The position numbers and the translations under genes are program-made. The notes below the pieces were generated by a model. The model searched no databases. It saw only the letters and a list, made by a program, of their open reading frames with translations, and had not been told where the DNA came from. From positions 48,074 through 112,073 of the forward strand of contig DASXYL010000011.1 in the NCBI GenBank assembly GCA_036502575.1: a stretch of 64,000 nucleotides of DNA, read 5' to 3'. The number at the start of each line of letters is the position of its first letter. Positions within the stretch are counted from its first letter, which is position 1. The stretch is from DASXRA01 sp036502575 (GTDB taxonomy: Bacteria; Actinomycetota; Actinomycetes; Mycobacteriales; Jatrophihabitantaceae). Shown piece by piece: positions 7,475-15,891 of the stretch.

Positions 7475-9628
7475 GTGACCCGGCCGACGGGCCGGCTGCT
7501 CTTCGGGGCCGCGTACTACCCGGAGTACGCCCCGGACCGGTCCATCGATCTCGATCTCGATCTGATGGCCGAGGCCGGGTTCTCGGTCATTCGGGTCGGC
7601 GAATCGGTCTGGTCGACGTGGGAGCCGCGCGACGGCGACTTCGACGTCAAGTGGCTGAGCCCGGTTCTGGACGGCGCGGCGGCGCGCGGCATCGATGTCC
7701 TGCTCGGCACGCCGACCTACGCCGTTCCACCCTGGCTGCGGCGCTCCCATCCCGAGCTGGCCGTCGAGACGGCGACCGGGCAGCCGGTGCCCTACGGTGG
7801 CCGCCAGGACGTCGACTACAGCCACCCTGTATTTCGGACGTACGCCGAACGCCTTGTCCGCGCCATCCTCACCGAGCACGCGCAGCACCCGGCCATCGTC
7901 GGCTTTCAGGTCGACAACGAACCCGGGTACCGGCTGATCCACAACGACGGGGCGTTCGAGGCGTTCGTCGCCGGCCTTCGGAGGACGTACGGATCGGTCG
8001 AGCGCCTCAACGAGGCGTGGGGCCTGACGTACTGGTCGCATCGCCTCTCGGACTGGGGCGACCTGTGGCGCCCCGATGGCAACACCACCCCGGCCTACGA
8101 TCTCGCGTGGCGACGCTTCCAGGCCGGGTTGACGACGGACTTCATCGAGTGGCAGGCACGAATCGTGCGCGAGTACGTGTCGCCCGGCCAGTTCGTGACG
8201 TCCTGCCTGGCGGTCGGTCGCGCCGGGGTGCATCCGGCCCAGGTCGCGCGCCCGCTCGACGTGGTCGGGGTGAACATCTACTTTCCCATGCAGGACGCTC
8301 TGCGTCGGCCGCAGTCGGCCGACGCGTCCCAGTGGGGCAAGCCGTTCTGGGCCGACGCGCACGGCGTTTGGTCGGTCTTCCGCCAGCTGGACGTGTCGCG
8401 CGCGATCCGGCCGGAGCCGTTTCTCGTGACCGAGACGCACGCCACGAGTATCGGCGAGTCGCACGTGAACTACCCGCCGTTCGCGGGCCAGTTGCGCCAG
8501 ATGGCCTGGACGATGATCGGCCGGGGTGCGCTCATGATCGAATACTGGCAATGGCACACCCTCGACTCGGGGCACGAGACGTACTGGGGCGGGATTCTCG
8601 GACACAGCCGATCTCCGGGTCGCGTCTACGCCGAGGTCGCCGCTATCGGCCGCGAGCTAGCGCAGGCCGGGCCGGAGCTGACCGGATTGCGGCCCGACGC
8701 CGACGTCGCGCTGGTGCATTCGCTGGAGAGCAAGTGGGCGCTGGAGTTCGCGCCGCCGCTCCCGCTCTCGGCTGGTGCCGGTGGCGCCGATGGCCACGGC
8801 GATCCGTCCTCCTACGACCGGATCTTCGACGCCTATTACCGTGCGCTGTTCGACGGCCGGTGGCAGCTCGACGTGGTCTTCGACGAGGATCTGCCTGACG
8901 TGCCCGCCGCCGTCGCCCGCTGGCCGGTGCTGGTTCTTCCCGCCGTCTACGTGGCCGATGACGCTCGGCTGTCCTGGTACGCCGACTACGCGGCGGCCGG
9001 CGGACACCTGGTGCTCGGTTTCCACCCCGGATACGTCGACCGCGAGGCTCGCGCCCGCACCGAGCTCGCTCCGGGACCGTTGCGCGCCGCGGCGGGTGTG
9101 TCGTTCGCCGAGTTCTCCACGATCGCCGGCACGGTGCCGATCCGCTCGGAGGTGCTGCCGTTGCCCGAGTTCGCGACGGCGCTCGGCTGGGCCGACGCGT
9201 TCGAGTTGGAAGGCGCGGAGACGCTCGCGTGGTACGACCATCCGCACCTGGGGCGCTGGCCGGCGATCACCACCCACCTGTACGGCGCCGGGCGGGTGAC
9301 CTGCGTCGGCACCATGCCCGACCAGGGCGTCGGGGCCGCGCTGGCGCAGTGGCTGGCCGGCGACGGGCTCGTATCCGACGTGTGGGGTTGGCTGCCGGCG
9401 TCGGTCACGGTCAGCAGCGCTCGCACGCCGCAGGGACGCGCGTGGTTCTGCAACAACTGGGACTGGCACGAGGTGCGAGTGACCGTCCCGTTCCCGTCGA
9501 TCGATCTCCTCTCCGGTGACGATCTCGCCGCCGGAAGTCCACTGGTGTTGGGGGCCTGGGGCACCCGGGTGCTCGTCGAGCACATCCCGACGCCCGATGT
9601 ACGTCCAGTCAAGGAGAAGGGCCAATGA
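7475..9628 (+). CDS. GH42 beta-galactosidase / alpha-L-arabinopyranosidase-type enzyme
   Basis: A 717-residue cytoplasmic glycosidase starting at GTG 7475 (MTRPTGRLLFGAAYYPEYAP). The GH42 TIM barrel has GAAYYPE at the start, the acid/base in QVDNEPG (Glu149) and the nucleophile in VTETHATS (Glu320); a trimerisation-like domain and a small C-terminal beta domain follow, as in full-length GH42. There is no signal peptide, so it cleaves imported oligosaccharides. Being first in an arabinose-regulated operon with an oligosaccharide importer suggests galacto- or arabino-oligosaccharides from arabinogalactan; GH42 includes enzymes with either activity. The stop overlaps the binding-protein start in an ATGA. 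Confidence 0.92.
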   Translation: MTRPTGRLLFGAAYYPEYAPDRSIDLDLDLMAEAGFSVIRVGESVWSTWEPRDGDFDVKWLSPVLDGAAARGIDVLLGTPTYAVPPWLRRSHPELAVETATGQPVPYGGRQDVDYSHPVFRTYAERLVRAILTEHAQHPAIVGFQVDNEPGYRLIHNDGAFEAFVAGLRRTYGSVERLNEAWGLTYWSHRLSDWGDLWRPDGNTTPAYDLAWRRFQAGLTTDFIEWQARIVREYVSPGQFVTSCLAVGRAGVHPAQVARPLDVVGVNIYFPMQDALRRPQSADASQWGKPFWADAHGVWSVFRQLDVSRAIRPEPFLVTETHATSIGESHVNYPPFAGQLRQMAWTMIGRGALMIEYWQWHTLDSGHETYWGGILGHSRSPGRVYAEVAAIGRELAQAGPELTGLRPDADVALVHSLESKWALEFAPPLPLSAGAGGADGHGDPSSYDRIFDAYYRALFDGRWQLDVVFDEDLPDVPAAVARWPVLVLPAVYVADDARLSWYADYAAAGGHLVLGFHPGYVDREARARTELAPGPLRAAAGVSFAEFSTIAGTVPIRSEVLPLPEFATALGWADAFELEGAETLAWYDHPHLGRWPAITTHLYGAGRVTCVGTMPDQGVGAALAQWLAGDGLVSDVWGWLPASVTVSSARTPQGRAWFCNNWDWHEVRVTVPFPSIDLLSGDDLAAGSPLVLGAWGTRVLVEHIPTPDVRPVKEKGQ

Positions 9629-10965
9629 AGCTGCGTGAGGGGAACGGCCATCGTCGACTGCCGATGCTGGCGTTGATCGCCGCGATCGGTCTCGTCGCCG
9701 CCGCGTGCTCGAGCACGACGCCCAGGTCGACGGCCAGTACGGCGACCATCAGCGCGTCGACCAAGGGTTCGATCACGTTCTGGACGTGGGTCAAGGACAT
9801 GGACAAGGAAGTCGCGCTGTTCAACCAGAAGTATCCGAACATCAAGGTGAACGTCGTCAATGCGGGACAGGGGAGCGCCGAGTACAAGAAGCTCCAGACC
9901 GCGCTCAAGGCCGGCAAGGGTGCGCCGGATGTCGCCCAGATCGAATACCAGTACGTCCCGACGTTCACCATCACCAACAGCCTGCTCGACCTCGCCCCCT
10001 ACGGCGCCAGCGCACTCCAAGCCAAGTTCGTCGACTGGGCGTGGGGCCAGGTTTCGAAGGACGGCAAGGTATTCGCGATCCCGCAGGACACCGGACCGAT
10101 GGGCATGCTGTACCGCCAGGACCTGTTCGACAAGTACGGGATCGCGGTGCCCAAGACGTGGGACGAGTTCGCGGCGGCGGCGAAGAAGCTGCACGAGAAG
10201 GATCCGAAGGTCTACCTCACCGACCTGCCGCCGAACGAGCCCGGCGCCTACGTCGGACTGGAATGGCAAGCGGGCGCGCGGCCGTTCGACGTGCAGAAGA
10301 CCGACACCGTAGGCGTCTCGTTGAACGACGCCGCCGCCAAAAAGGTCTCGGCCTACTGGAGCGGTCTGGTCAAGGATGGCACGGTGGCCACCGATCCCGA
10401 CTTCACCGACGCCTGGTATCAGGGGCTCGCGTCGGGTCGGTACGCGACGTGGCTGACGGCCGCCTGGGGGCCGCTCTTCCTGCAGGGCACGGCCAAGGCG
10501 ACGGCGGGGAAGTGGCGGGTCGCACCTTTGCCGCAGTGGTCCGCGGGCGAGCCGGCCGCGGGCAACTGGGGCGGCTCGACGACCGCAGTCACCAAGCAGA
10601 CCAAGCAACCCGCGGCCGCCGCCGCGTTCGCGATGTTCCTCAACAGTGATCCGCAGTCCGCAGCCTTGCTGAACAACGACCAGTCACTGTTCCCGGCGAC
10701 CAAGGCGCTGCTGGACAACGCCGCGTTCCTCGGTCAGAAACTCGACTTCTACGGCGGTCAGGCGGTCAACCAGACCTTCGCCGACATCTCCTCGACCGTG
10801 GTGACGTCGTTCCAGTGGAGCCCGTTCCAGGACTATGTGTTCAGCGAGTTCAACGACACCGTGGGTACGGCGTTCACCAAGAAAGGCGACCTCGATGCGG
10901 CCCTGGATTCCTGGCAGGGCGCCGTCGTCAAGTACGCGAAGGACCAGGGGTTCACCGTTCCTTAG
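9625..10965 (+). CDS. Sugar ABC transporter substrate-binding lipoprotein
   Basis: A 446-residue extracellular binding protein of the maltose/oligosaccharide type (family 1). The N-terminus has a basic start, a hydrophobic core and the lipobox LVAAAC, with Cys28 predicted to be lipidated. The mature part opens with ITFWTWVKDMDKEVALFN and contains GKGAPDVAQIEYQYVP, typical of this class. Its ATG overlaps the GH42 stop by 4 nt. With the two downstream permeases it forms an importer whose cargo is presumably the GH42 substrate. No ATPase gene is in the operon; such systems often share an MsmK-like ATPase coded elsewhere. Confidence 0.93.
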   Translation: MKLREGNGHRRLPMLALIAAIGLVAAACSSTTPRSTASTATISASTKGSITFWTWVKDMDKEVALFNQKYPNIKVNVVNAGQGSAEYKKLQTALKAGKGAPDVAQIEYQYVPTFTITNSLLDLAPYGASALQAKFVDWAWGQVSKDGKVFAIPQDTGPMGMLYRQDLFDKYGIAVPKTWDEFAAAAKKLHEKDPKVYLTDLPPNEPGAYVGLEWQAGARPFDVQKTDTVGVSLNDAAAKKVSAYWSGLVKDGTVATDPDFTDAWYQGLASGRYATWLTAAWGPLFLQGTAKATAGKWRVAPLPQWSAGEPAAGNWGGSTTAVTKQTKQPAAAAAFAMFLNSDPQSAALLNNDQSLFPATKALLDNAAFLGQKLDFYGGQAVNQTFADISSTVVTSFQWSPFQDYVFSEFNDTVGTAFTKKGDLDAALDSWQGAVVKYAKDQGFTVP

Positions 10966-11020
10966 GAGGCCGTTGACCACTAACGCGACCGCACCACACG
11001 CTCCGAGGCTGGAGGCATTG

Positions 11021-11968
11021 ATGGCGAGTTCGGCGGACACGCTGGTAGCGGCATCGCCCGCTGCCGTACCGCCCCGCCGCACTGGGCCCGCGCGGAAGGC
11101 CCGCCGTGGCCGCGCGGGCTACGTGTTCGTCGCCCCGTTCCTCATCCTCTTCGCCGGAGCCTTCATCGCGCCGCTGGCCTACGCGGCCTATACCAGCCTG
11201 TTCCGAACCAGGCTGGTCGGAGGCACGGTCTTCGCCGGGCTGCAGAACTACCGCGAGGTCCTGCACGACTCGGCATTTCGCGACGGCGTGCTGCGCATGG
11301 CTCGGTTCCTGGTCACCCAGGTGCCCATCATGCTGGTGCTCGCTGTCGCGTTCGCCCTGGCCATCGACAGCGGTCGGCTCTGGGCACCTCGCTTCGTACG
11401 GCTGTCGATCTTCTTGCCGTACGCCGTGCCCAGTGCCGTCGCCGCGCTGATGTGGGGCTACCTGTACGGGCCGAGCTTCGGCCCGATCACGCAAGTGGCC
11501 GACAACCTCGGAGTGACCGCGCCCAACCTGCTGAGCGGGGGATGGATGTTGCCGTCCATCGCCAACATCGTGACGTGGGAGTTCGTAGGCTACAACATGA
11601 TCATCTTCTACGCGGTGCTGCGGGCGATTCCAGCCGAGCTGTACGAGGCTGCGGCAGTGGACGGCGCCGGCCCCGTGCGCGTCGCCGTCCACATCAAGCT
11701 TCCGGCGTTGCGGCCGGCCCTGGGATTGACCGCGATCTTCTCCATCATCGGGACGTTCCAGCTCTTCACCGAGCCGTCGATCATGAGCACCGTCGCGCCC
11801 AACGTCATCAACCGGTCGTACACCCCCAGCCTGTACGCCTACAACCTCGCGTTCACCGATCAGCGGTTGAACTACGCCGCGGCGCTCTCCTTCGCCATGG
11901 GCGCGGTCATCGTCATCGTGACGGCCGCGTTCGTGCTGGTCTTCAGCAGAAGACGAGCGCGCGCATGA
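11021..11968 (+). CDS. Sugar ABC transporter permease (MalF type)
   Basis: A 315-residue integral membrane protein with six predicted membrane segments, the first in YVFVAPFLILFAGAFIAPL. The cytoplasmic EAA loop reads ELYEAAAVDGAGPVRVAVHI, the contact site for the ATPase. I chose ATG 11021 because GGAGG (11011-11015) precedes it by 5 nt; a TTG at 10973 in the same frame is possible, but its AGGAGG lies too close. It follows the binding protein after 55 nt and overlaps the next permease by an ATGA. Confidence 0.9.
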   Translation: MASSADTLVAASPAAVPPRRTGPARKARRGRAGYVFVAPFLILFAGAFIAPLAYAAYTSLFRTRLVGGTVFAGLQNYREVLHDSAFRDGVLRMARFLVTQVPIMLVLAVAFALAIDSGRLWAPRFVRLSIFLPYAVPSAVAALMWGYLYGPSFGPITQVADNLGVTAPNLLSGGWMLPSIANIVTWEFVGYNMIIFYAVLRAIPAELYEAAAVDGAGPVRVAVHIKLPALRPALGLTAIFSIIGTFQLFTEPSIMSTVAPNVINRSYTPSLYAYNLAFTDQRLNYAAALSFAMGAVIVIVTAAFVLVFSRRRARA

Positions 11969-12885
11969 GGCCGGCCGCCACGATGTCCGCCCAGCGCCCC
12001 GCCGCGCCCACCGTACGCATCAATCTCATGGCAATGCTGCGTCGACGCAGCGTGCCACTCACCATCGCCATGTTCGTGTGTGTCGCCTACTTCCTGCTGC
12101 CCCTCGTGTGGCTTGCCGTCGCCTCGACCAAGAGCGACAGCGGGCTGTTCAACACGTTCGGCTACTCGGTGCAGACTCGCGACTTCCAGCTCTGGCACAA
12201 CATCCGACAGGTCTTCAGCTACGGCGACGGCCAATTCGTGCGCTGGCTGGTGAACACGGTCTTCTACGCCATCGCGAGCGCGGGTGGGGCCGCGGCCCTG
12301 GCGACCGCCGGCGGCTACGGCTTCGCCAAGTTCGACTTCGTGGGCAAGCGGGCCGCGTTCGCGGTGGTCGTCGTCTCGATCATGGTCCCCGGCATCGCCC
12401 TGACGATCCCCAGCTACCTGCTGTTCGCCAAGGTGGGCATCGTCAACACGCCGCTGTCGATCATCTTGCCGTCTCTCGTCAGCCCCTTCGGCATTTACCT
12501 GATGCGGGTGTACGCGGCGGACGCGATCGACGACTCGCTGCTGGAGGCGGCGCGCATCGACGGCGCGGGCGAGGTGCGCATCTTCTTCCAGATCGCCCTA
12601 CGCCTGCTCTCGCCCGGCGTCGTGACGGTGGTCCTGTTCACCCTCGTCGCTACCTGGAACAACTACTTCCTCCCGTTCATCATGCTGAATGATCCGAACC
12701 TGTTCCCGGTAACCGTGGGACTCGCTCAGTGGAATGCCCAGGCGTCCGGCGGCGGGGGCGCCGAGGCGGTGTTCTCCCTCGTCATCACGGGTTCGTTGAT
12801 CTCCGTCCTTCCCCTGGCGGTGGCGTTCCTGCTTCTGCAGCGGTACTGGCAGAGCGGGCTGTCGGCGGGGTCCGTCAAGACCTAA
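11965..12885 (+). CDS. Sugar ABC transporter permease (MalG type)
   Basis: A 306-residue partner permease. After a short basic N-terminus come six membrane spans beginning LTIAMFVCVAYFLLPLVWLA, and the EAA loop SLLEAARIDGAGEVRIFFQI. It closes with the MalG-typical LATWNNYFLPF-like segment (here VATWNNYFLPFIML). The ATG at 11965 overlaps the upstream permease stop by 4 nt, so the pair is co-translated and should be made in equal amounts. Confidence 0.92.
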   Translation: MRPAATMSAQRPAAPTVRINLMAMLRRRSVPLTIAMFVCVAYFLLPLVWLAVASTKSDSGLFNTFGYSVQTRDFQLWHNIRQVFSYGDGQFVRWLVNTVFYAIASAGGAAALATAGGYGFAKFDFVGKRAAFAVVVVSIMVPGIALTIPSYLLFAKVGIVNTPLSIILPSLVSPFGIYLMRVYAADAIDDSLLEAARIDGAGEVRIFFQIALRLLSPGVVTVVLFTLVATWNNYFLPFIMLNDPNLFPVTVGLAQWNAQASGGGGAEAVFSLVITGSLISVLPLAVAFLLLQRYWQSGLSAGSVKT

Positions 12886-12927
12886 TCACGACCTAGCTAC
12901 GTCCTAGTCACAACCTGAGGAGGCACC

Positions 12928-14625
12928 ATGCGGAAATGTGCTGCCCTGATCGTCAGCCTGGCTGTGGTTCTCGGCGCCGCGGTCGCCTTCGCGGGGCCGG
13001 CCGCGGCGGCGGGACCTACGTACTACGTCAGCACGTCCGGTAGTGACAGCAACAACGGAACGTCCACGTCGACACCGTGGAAGACGATCACCAAGGTCAA
13101 CGCGGCCGCGCTCGGTACGGGCGGCGCCACGATCCGTTTCAACGGCGGCCAGAACTTCAGCGGTTGCCTCGTGTTCGACGCCGGCGAGGGCGGAACGTCG
13201 AGCAGCCCCATCGTGATCAACAGCTACGGGACCGGCCGCGCGACGGTCACGTGCAACACTGCCGGCGCGTCGGCCGTCTGGATCCACAACACCGGCGGCT
13301 TCTCGATCAGCAACCTCAACCTGGTGAACACCCGTGGCACGAAGGGCGGTTACTACGGCATCGAGATGGCCAACGACCTGACCGGCGGGGTGAAGAAGAC
13401 GTATTTCCGCTTCGACAGCCTGGACATCTCGAGCTTCTCCGTCGCCGGGATCGCCTTGCACGCCGAGCCCTCGGACCAGAATCCCGCGACCGGATTCAGC
13501 GACGTCCGCATCACCAACGTGGCCGCGCACGGGAACCGTGACGCCGGCATCGAGTCCTGGAGCAACCGTGACGTGACGACCGCACCGACGTCGTACAACT
13601 TCGATTCGATCTACGTCGGCTCGTCATCCGCGTACGCCAACGCCGGCATCCCCGGCAAGGGCAACAACTCCGGTAACGGCATCTCGTTCGGTGAGGCCTC
13701 GAACGTGACGATCGAGTACTGCTCGGCGCACGACAACGGAACCAGCAACGACCACATCGGCGGCGGACCGGTCGGCATCTGGGTGTACCAGACCACCAAC
13801 GCGCTGATTCAGTTCAACGAGTCCTACAACAACAGTCGGGGCTCGGGCGATTCGGACGGCGGCGGCTTCGACCTGGACGGTGGGGTGAGCAACAGCACCG
13901 TCCAGTACAACTACAGCCACAACAACGACGGCGCGGGCGTGCTCGTCTTCCAGTACGCCGGCGGACGCGAGCTGCAGAACAACACCGTGCGCTACAACGT
14001 CAGCGTCAACGACGCGCGCAAGGGCAACTACGGCTCGATCTCGACCGGGTCGAACTGGCCGGGACACCCGGCGTCGAACGTGAAGATCTACGGCAACACG
14101 ATCTACCTGAACGCAACGACCGTCGATTCGAGTGCGGTGCAGTCCGGCCTGCGATTCTGGAACGGCGGCAGCGCGATCAAGGTCTACAACAACATCGTCT
14201 ACACCACCGGCGGCGCCGTGCGACTCGTCAGCCAGGAGCGCGACAACCCCGGTCTGGTACTCGACTACAACGACTACTGGGCCAACGGCAACGCGACGAC
14301 GCTGTTCGTCTGGAACGGCGGCGTTCCCCAGTACACGGAGGGGGGCGCGACGATCTACACCTCCTTCGCCGCGTTCCAGGCGGGAACGGGGCAGGAGGCG
14401 CACGGGCTGTTCGCGAACCCGTTGCTCACGACGCCGGGCGCCATGCCGACGCTCACCCCGACGACGCTCACCTCGCTCAGCGGCTACCGGTTGGCGGCGT
14501 CATCGCCGGTACCCGATACCGGAGTGACCCTGTCGTCGGTCGGCATCAGCGCCGGTACGCGTGACTTCTACGGTGACGCAATCCCAGCCGGAGCTGGATT
14601 CTCGATGGGCGCGCACGACCGCTGA
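12928..14625 (+). CDS. Secreted right-handed parallel beta-helix protein
   Basis: A 565-residue exported protein. The signal peptide (about residues 1-28) ends AAAAG before the mature start PTYYVSTSGSDSNNGTS, a motif common in polysaccharide lyases and related beta-helix enzymes. The body is rich in Asn ladders and short repeats such as NNTVRYNVSVND and YNNIVYTTGGAV, typical of pectate-lyase-like beta-helices. No catalytic set can be assigned. CTGAGGAGG lies just before the ATG. As last gene of the arabinose-regulated run it probably acts outside the cell on an arabinose-bearing polysaccharide (inference). Confidence 0.85.
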   Translation: MRKCAALIVSLAVVLGAAVAFAGPAAAAGPTYYVSTSGSDSNNGTSTSTPWKTITKVNAAALGTGGATIRFNGGQNFSGCLVFDAGEGGTSSSPIVINSYGTGRATVTCNTAGASAVWIHNTGGFSISNLNLVNTRGTKGGYYGIEMANDLTGGVKKTYFRFDSLDISSFSVAGIALHAEPSDQNPATGFSDVRITNVAAHGNRDAGIESWSNRDVTTAPTSYNFDSIYVGSSSAYANAGIPGKGNNSGNGISFGEASNVTIEYCSAHDNGTSNDHIGGGPVGIWVYQTTNALIQFNESYNNSRGSGDSDGGGFDLDGGVSNSTVQYNYSHNNDGAGVLVFQYAGGRELQNNTVRYNVSVNDARKGNYGSISTGSNWPGHPASNVKIYGNTIYLNATTVDSSAVQSGLRFWNGGSAIKVYNNIVYTTGGAVRLVSQERDNPGLVLDYNDYWANGNATTLFVWNGGVPQYTEGGATIYTSFAAFQAGTGQEAHGLFANPLLTTPGAMPTLTPTTLTSLSGYRLAASSPVPDTGVTLSSVGISAGTRDFYGDAIPAGAGFSMGAHDR

Positions 14626-14634
14626 CCGGTGCCC

Positions 14635-15723
14635 TCAAGCGTCGATCAGCGGTCGGGCCGGCCCGGCGAACAGTGGCAGGTCGAGCGGCGACACGAGCCC
14701 GGGTGCGGCCGCGCACACCGCGGGGATGGCGTTGACGAGACGCATCGCCGTGGCGATGATCCCGCCTTCGGTGTGGTCGCCGCTGGGTCCATGGAGCTCG
14801 ATCTCGCAGGTGTAGGCCGGCGTTCCGCGCACCTCGACGCGATAGCCGGAACGGTTTCCCGACAGCGCCGGCCAATGCGGGCCGATGTCGCCCCGTAAGC
14901 GATTGACGTGCGCGGCGACGACTCGCACGACGCCGCGCTCGAGGGCACGTACTTCGAACCATACGCCGGCGCATGTTCCTTTCTCGATCAGGCCCATCGC
15001 AGTATCGAAGGTGTCGGGGGCCGGCAGACGCTCATGGTCGACGTGCAGTTCGTCGATCGATGCGCCGATGGCCCGTCCGATCATCTGGCACATGCCGCCC
15101 CAACCGCCCTCGATCGCTCCCGAGGTGAAGGGGCGAGCGTCGACGTCGAGCGGGCGGCCGAAGCCGAAGACCGCGCCGGTGAGGTCGGGGTCCGGGTAGG
15201 TCGAGTAGTCCATGATCTCGGTGACGTGGATCGAGTCGACCCACTCGGACGCCCCGGCGAGAGCGACCGGGAGCACGTCACCCGACCAGCCCGGGTCGAT
15301 GCCGGACGTGAATAGCGTGGAACCGCCGTCGTGGCACGCCTTCTCCAGCGGGTCGCGAACCGATGCCGGAATGGACGGCGGATCGACGAGGAACACCAGC
15401 GCGGTATTGACGACGTTCTTGCCCGCCGCCAGACACCGGGCGAGGTCGTCCAGCGTCTGCGTGGGCTGCGACTCGCCTTGCCCCATGTAGGAGACGCAGT
15501 CGGCGTCCGAGGCAAGGAGCGCGTCGACGTCGTCCGTCGCGATGACTCCGGTCGGAGTCGTGAGGCCGCACAGGTCGGCGGCGTCGCGTCCGATCTTGTC
15601 GCGGGACCAGGCGTGTACGCCCACCAGCTCGAGGTCGGGCCGCTCGATGATGGCGCGCAGGGCGTGCCGGCCGGCGTTCCCAGTACCCCACTGGATCACC
15701 TTCGTCGGCCCGTCCGGCGTCAT
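14635..15723 (-). CDS. NAD(P)-binding oxidoreductase, DapB-like (amine/2,4-diaminopentanoate dehydrogenase-like)
   Basis: A 362-residue protein with an N-terminal Rossmann fold marked by IQWGTGNAGRHALRAI (residues about 9-24) and a second domain of the dihydrodipicolinate-reductase type. It resembles actinobacterial proteins annotated as dihydrodipicolinate reductase-like or NAD(P)H-dependent amine dehydrogenases rather than true DapB (about 250 residues), so a role in lysine synthesis is unlikely. The 9-nt gap to the convergent beta-helix gene leaves no room for a separate terminator. The upstream gap shared with the AAA ATPase is AT-rich and contains TGTATACA. Confidence 0.75.
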   Translation of the reverse strand: MTPDGPTKVIQWGTGNAGRHALRAIIERPDLELVGVHAWSRDKIGRDAADLCGLTTPTGVIATDDVDALLASDADCVSYMGQGESQPTQTLDDLARCLAAGKNVVNTALVFLVDPPSIPASVRDPLEKACHDGGSTLFTSGIDPGWSGDVLPVALAGASEWVDSIHVTEIMDYSTYPDPDLTGAVFGFGRPLDVDARPFTSGAIEGGWGGMCQMIGRAIGASIDELHVDHERLPAPDTFDTAMGLIEKGTCAGVWFEVRALERGVVRVVAAHVNRLRGDIGPHWPALSGNRSGYRVEVRGTPAYTCEIELHGPSGDHTEGGIIATAMRLVNAIPAVCAAAPGLVSPLDLPLFAGPARPLIDA

Positions 15724-15781
15724 CGGCGCAACCCCCGGTGTGATCGGCGGCGCCTCAGCCGGCGCCCGTTCGACGACAGTA

Positions 15782-15797
15782 TCATAATGTATACAGT
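15782..15797. promoter_or_regulatory. AT-rich patch with palindrome TGTATACA between divergent genes
   Basis: In a GC-rich setting, 15782-15797 is mostly A/T and holds TGTATACA (15788-15795). It sits between the divergent oxidoreductase and AAA ATPase starts and includes TATGAT on the minus strand as a possible -10. TGTATAC-type half sites are used by several GntR regulators, but no matching regulator gene is adjacent. Confidence 0.3.
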
Positions 15798-15891
15798 GTG
15801 CTGCGCTGCGCCGACCGAAAGCTGCTTGCCTAGTGAGCCGGCATACCGCATCCTGGGTTGTTCGCCTTCCCTACTCCGAGCTGACGAAACG

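Noticed and set aside
10973..11020. TTG 10973 as start of the MalF-type permease
   Set aside because: AGGAGG is only 3 nt away, too close; ATG 11021 has GGAGG at proper distance and leaves a normal N-terminus.
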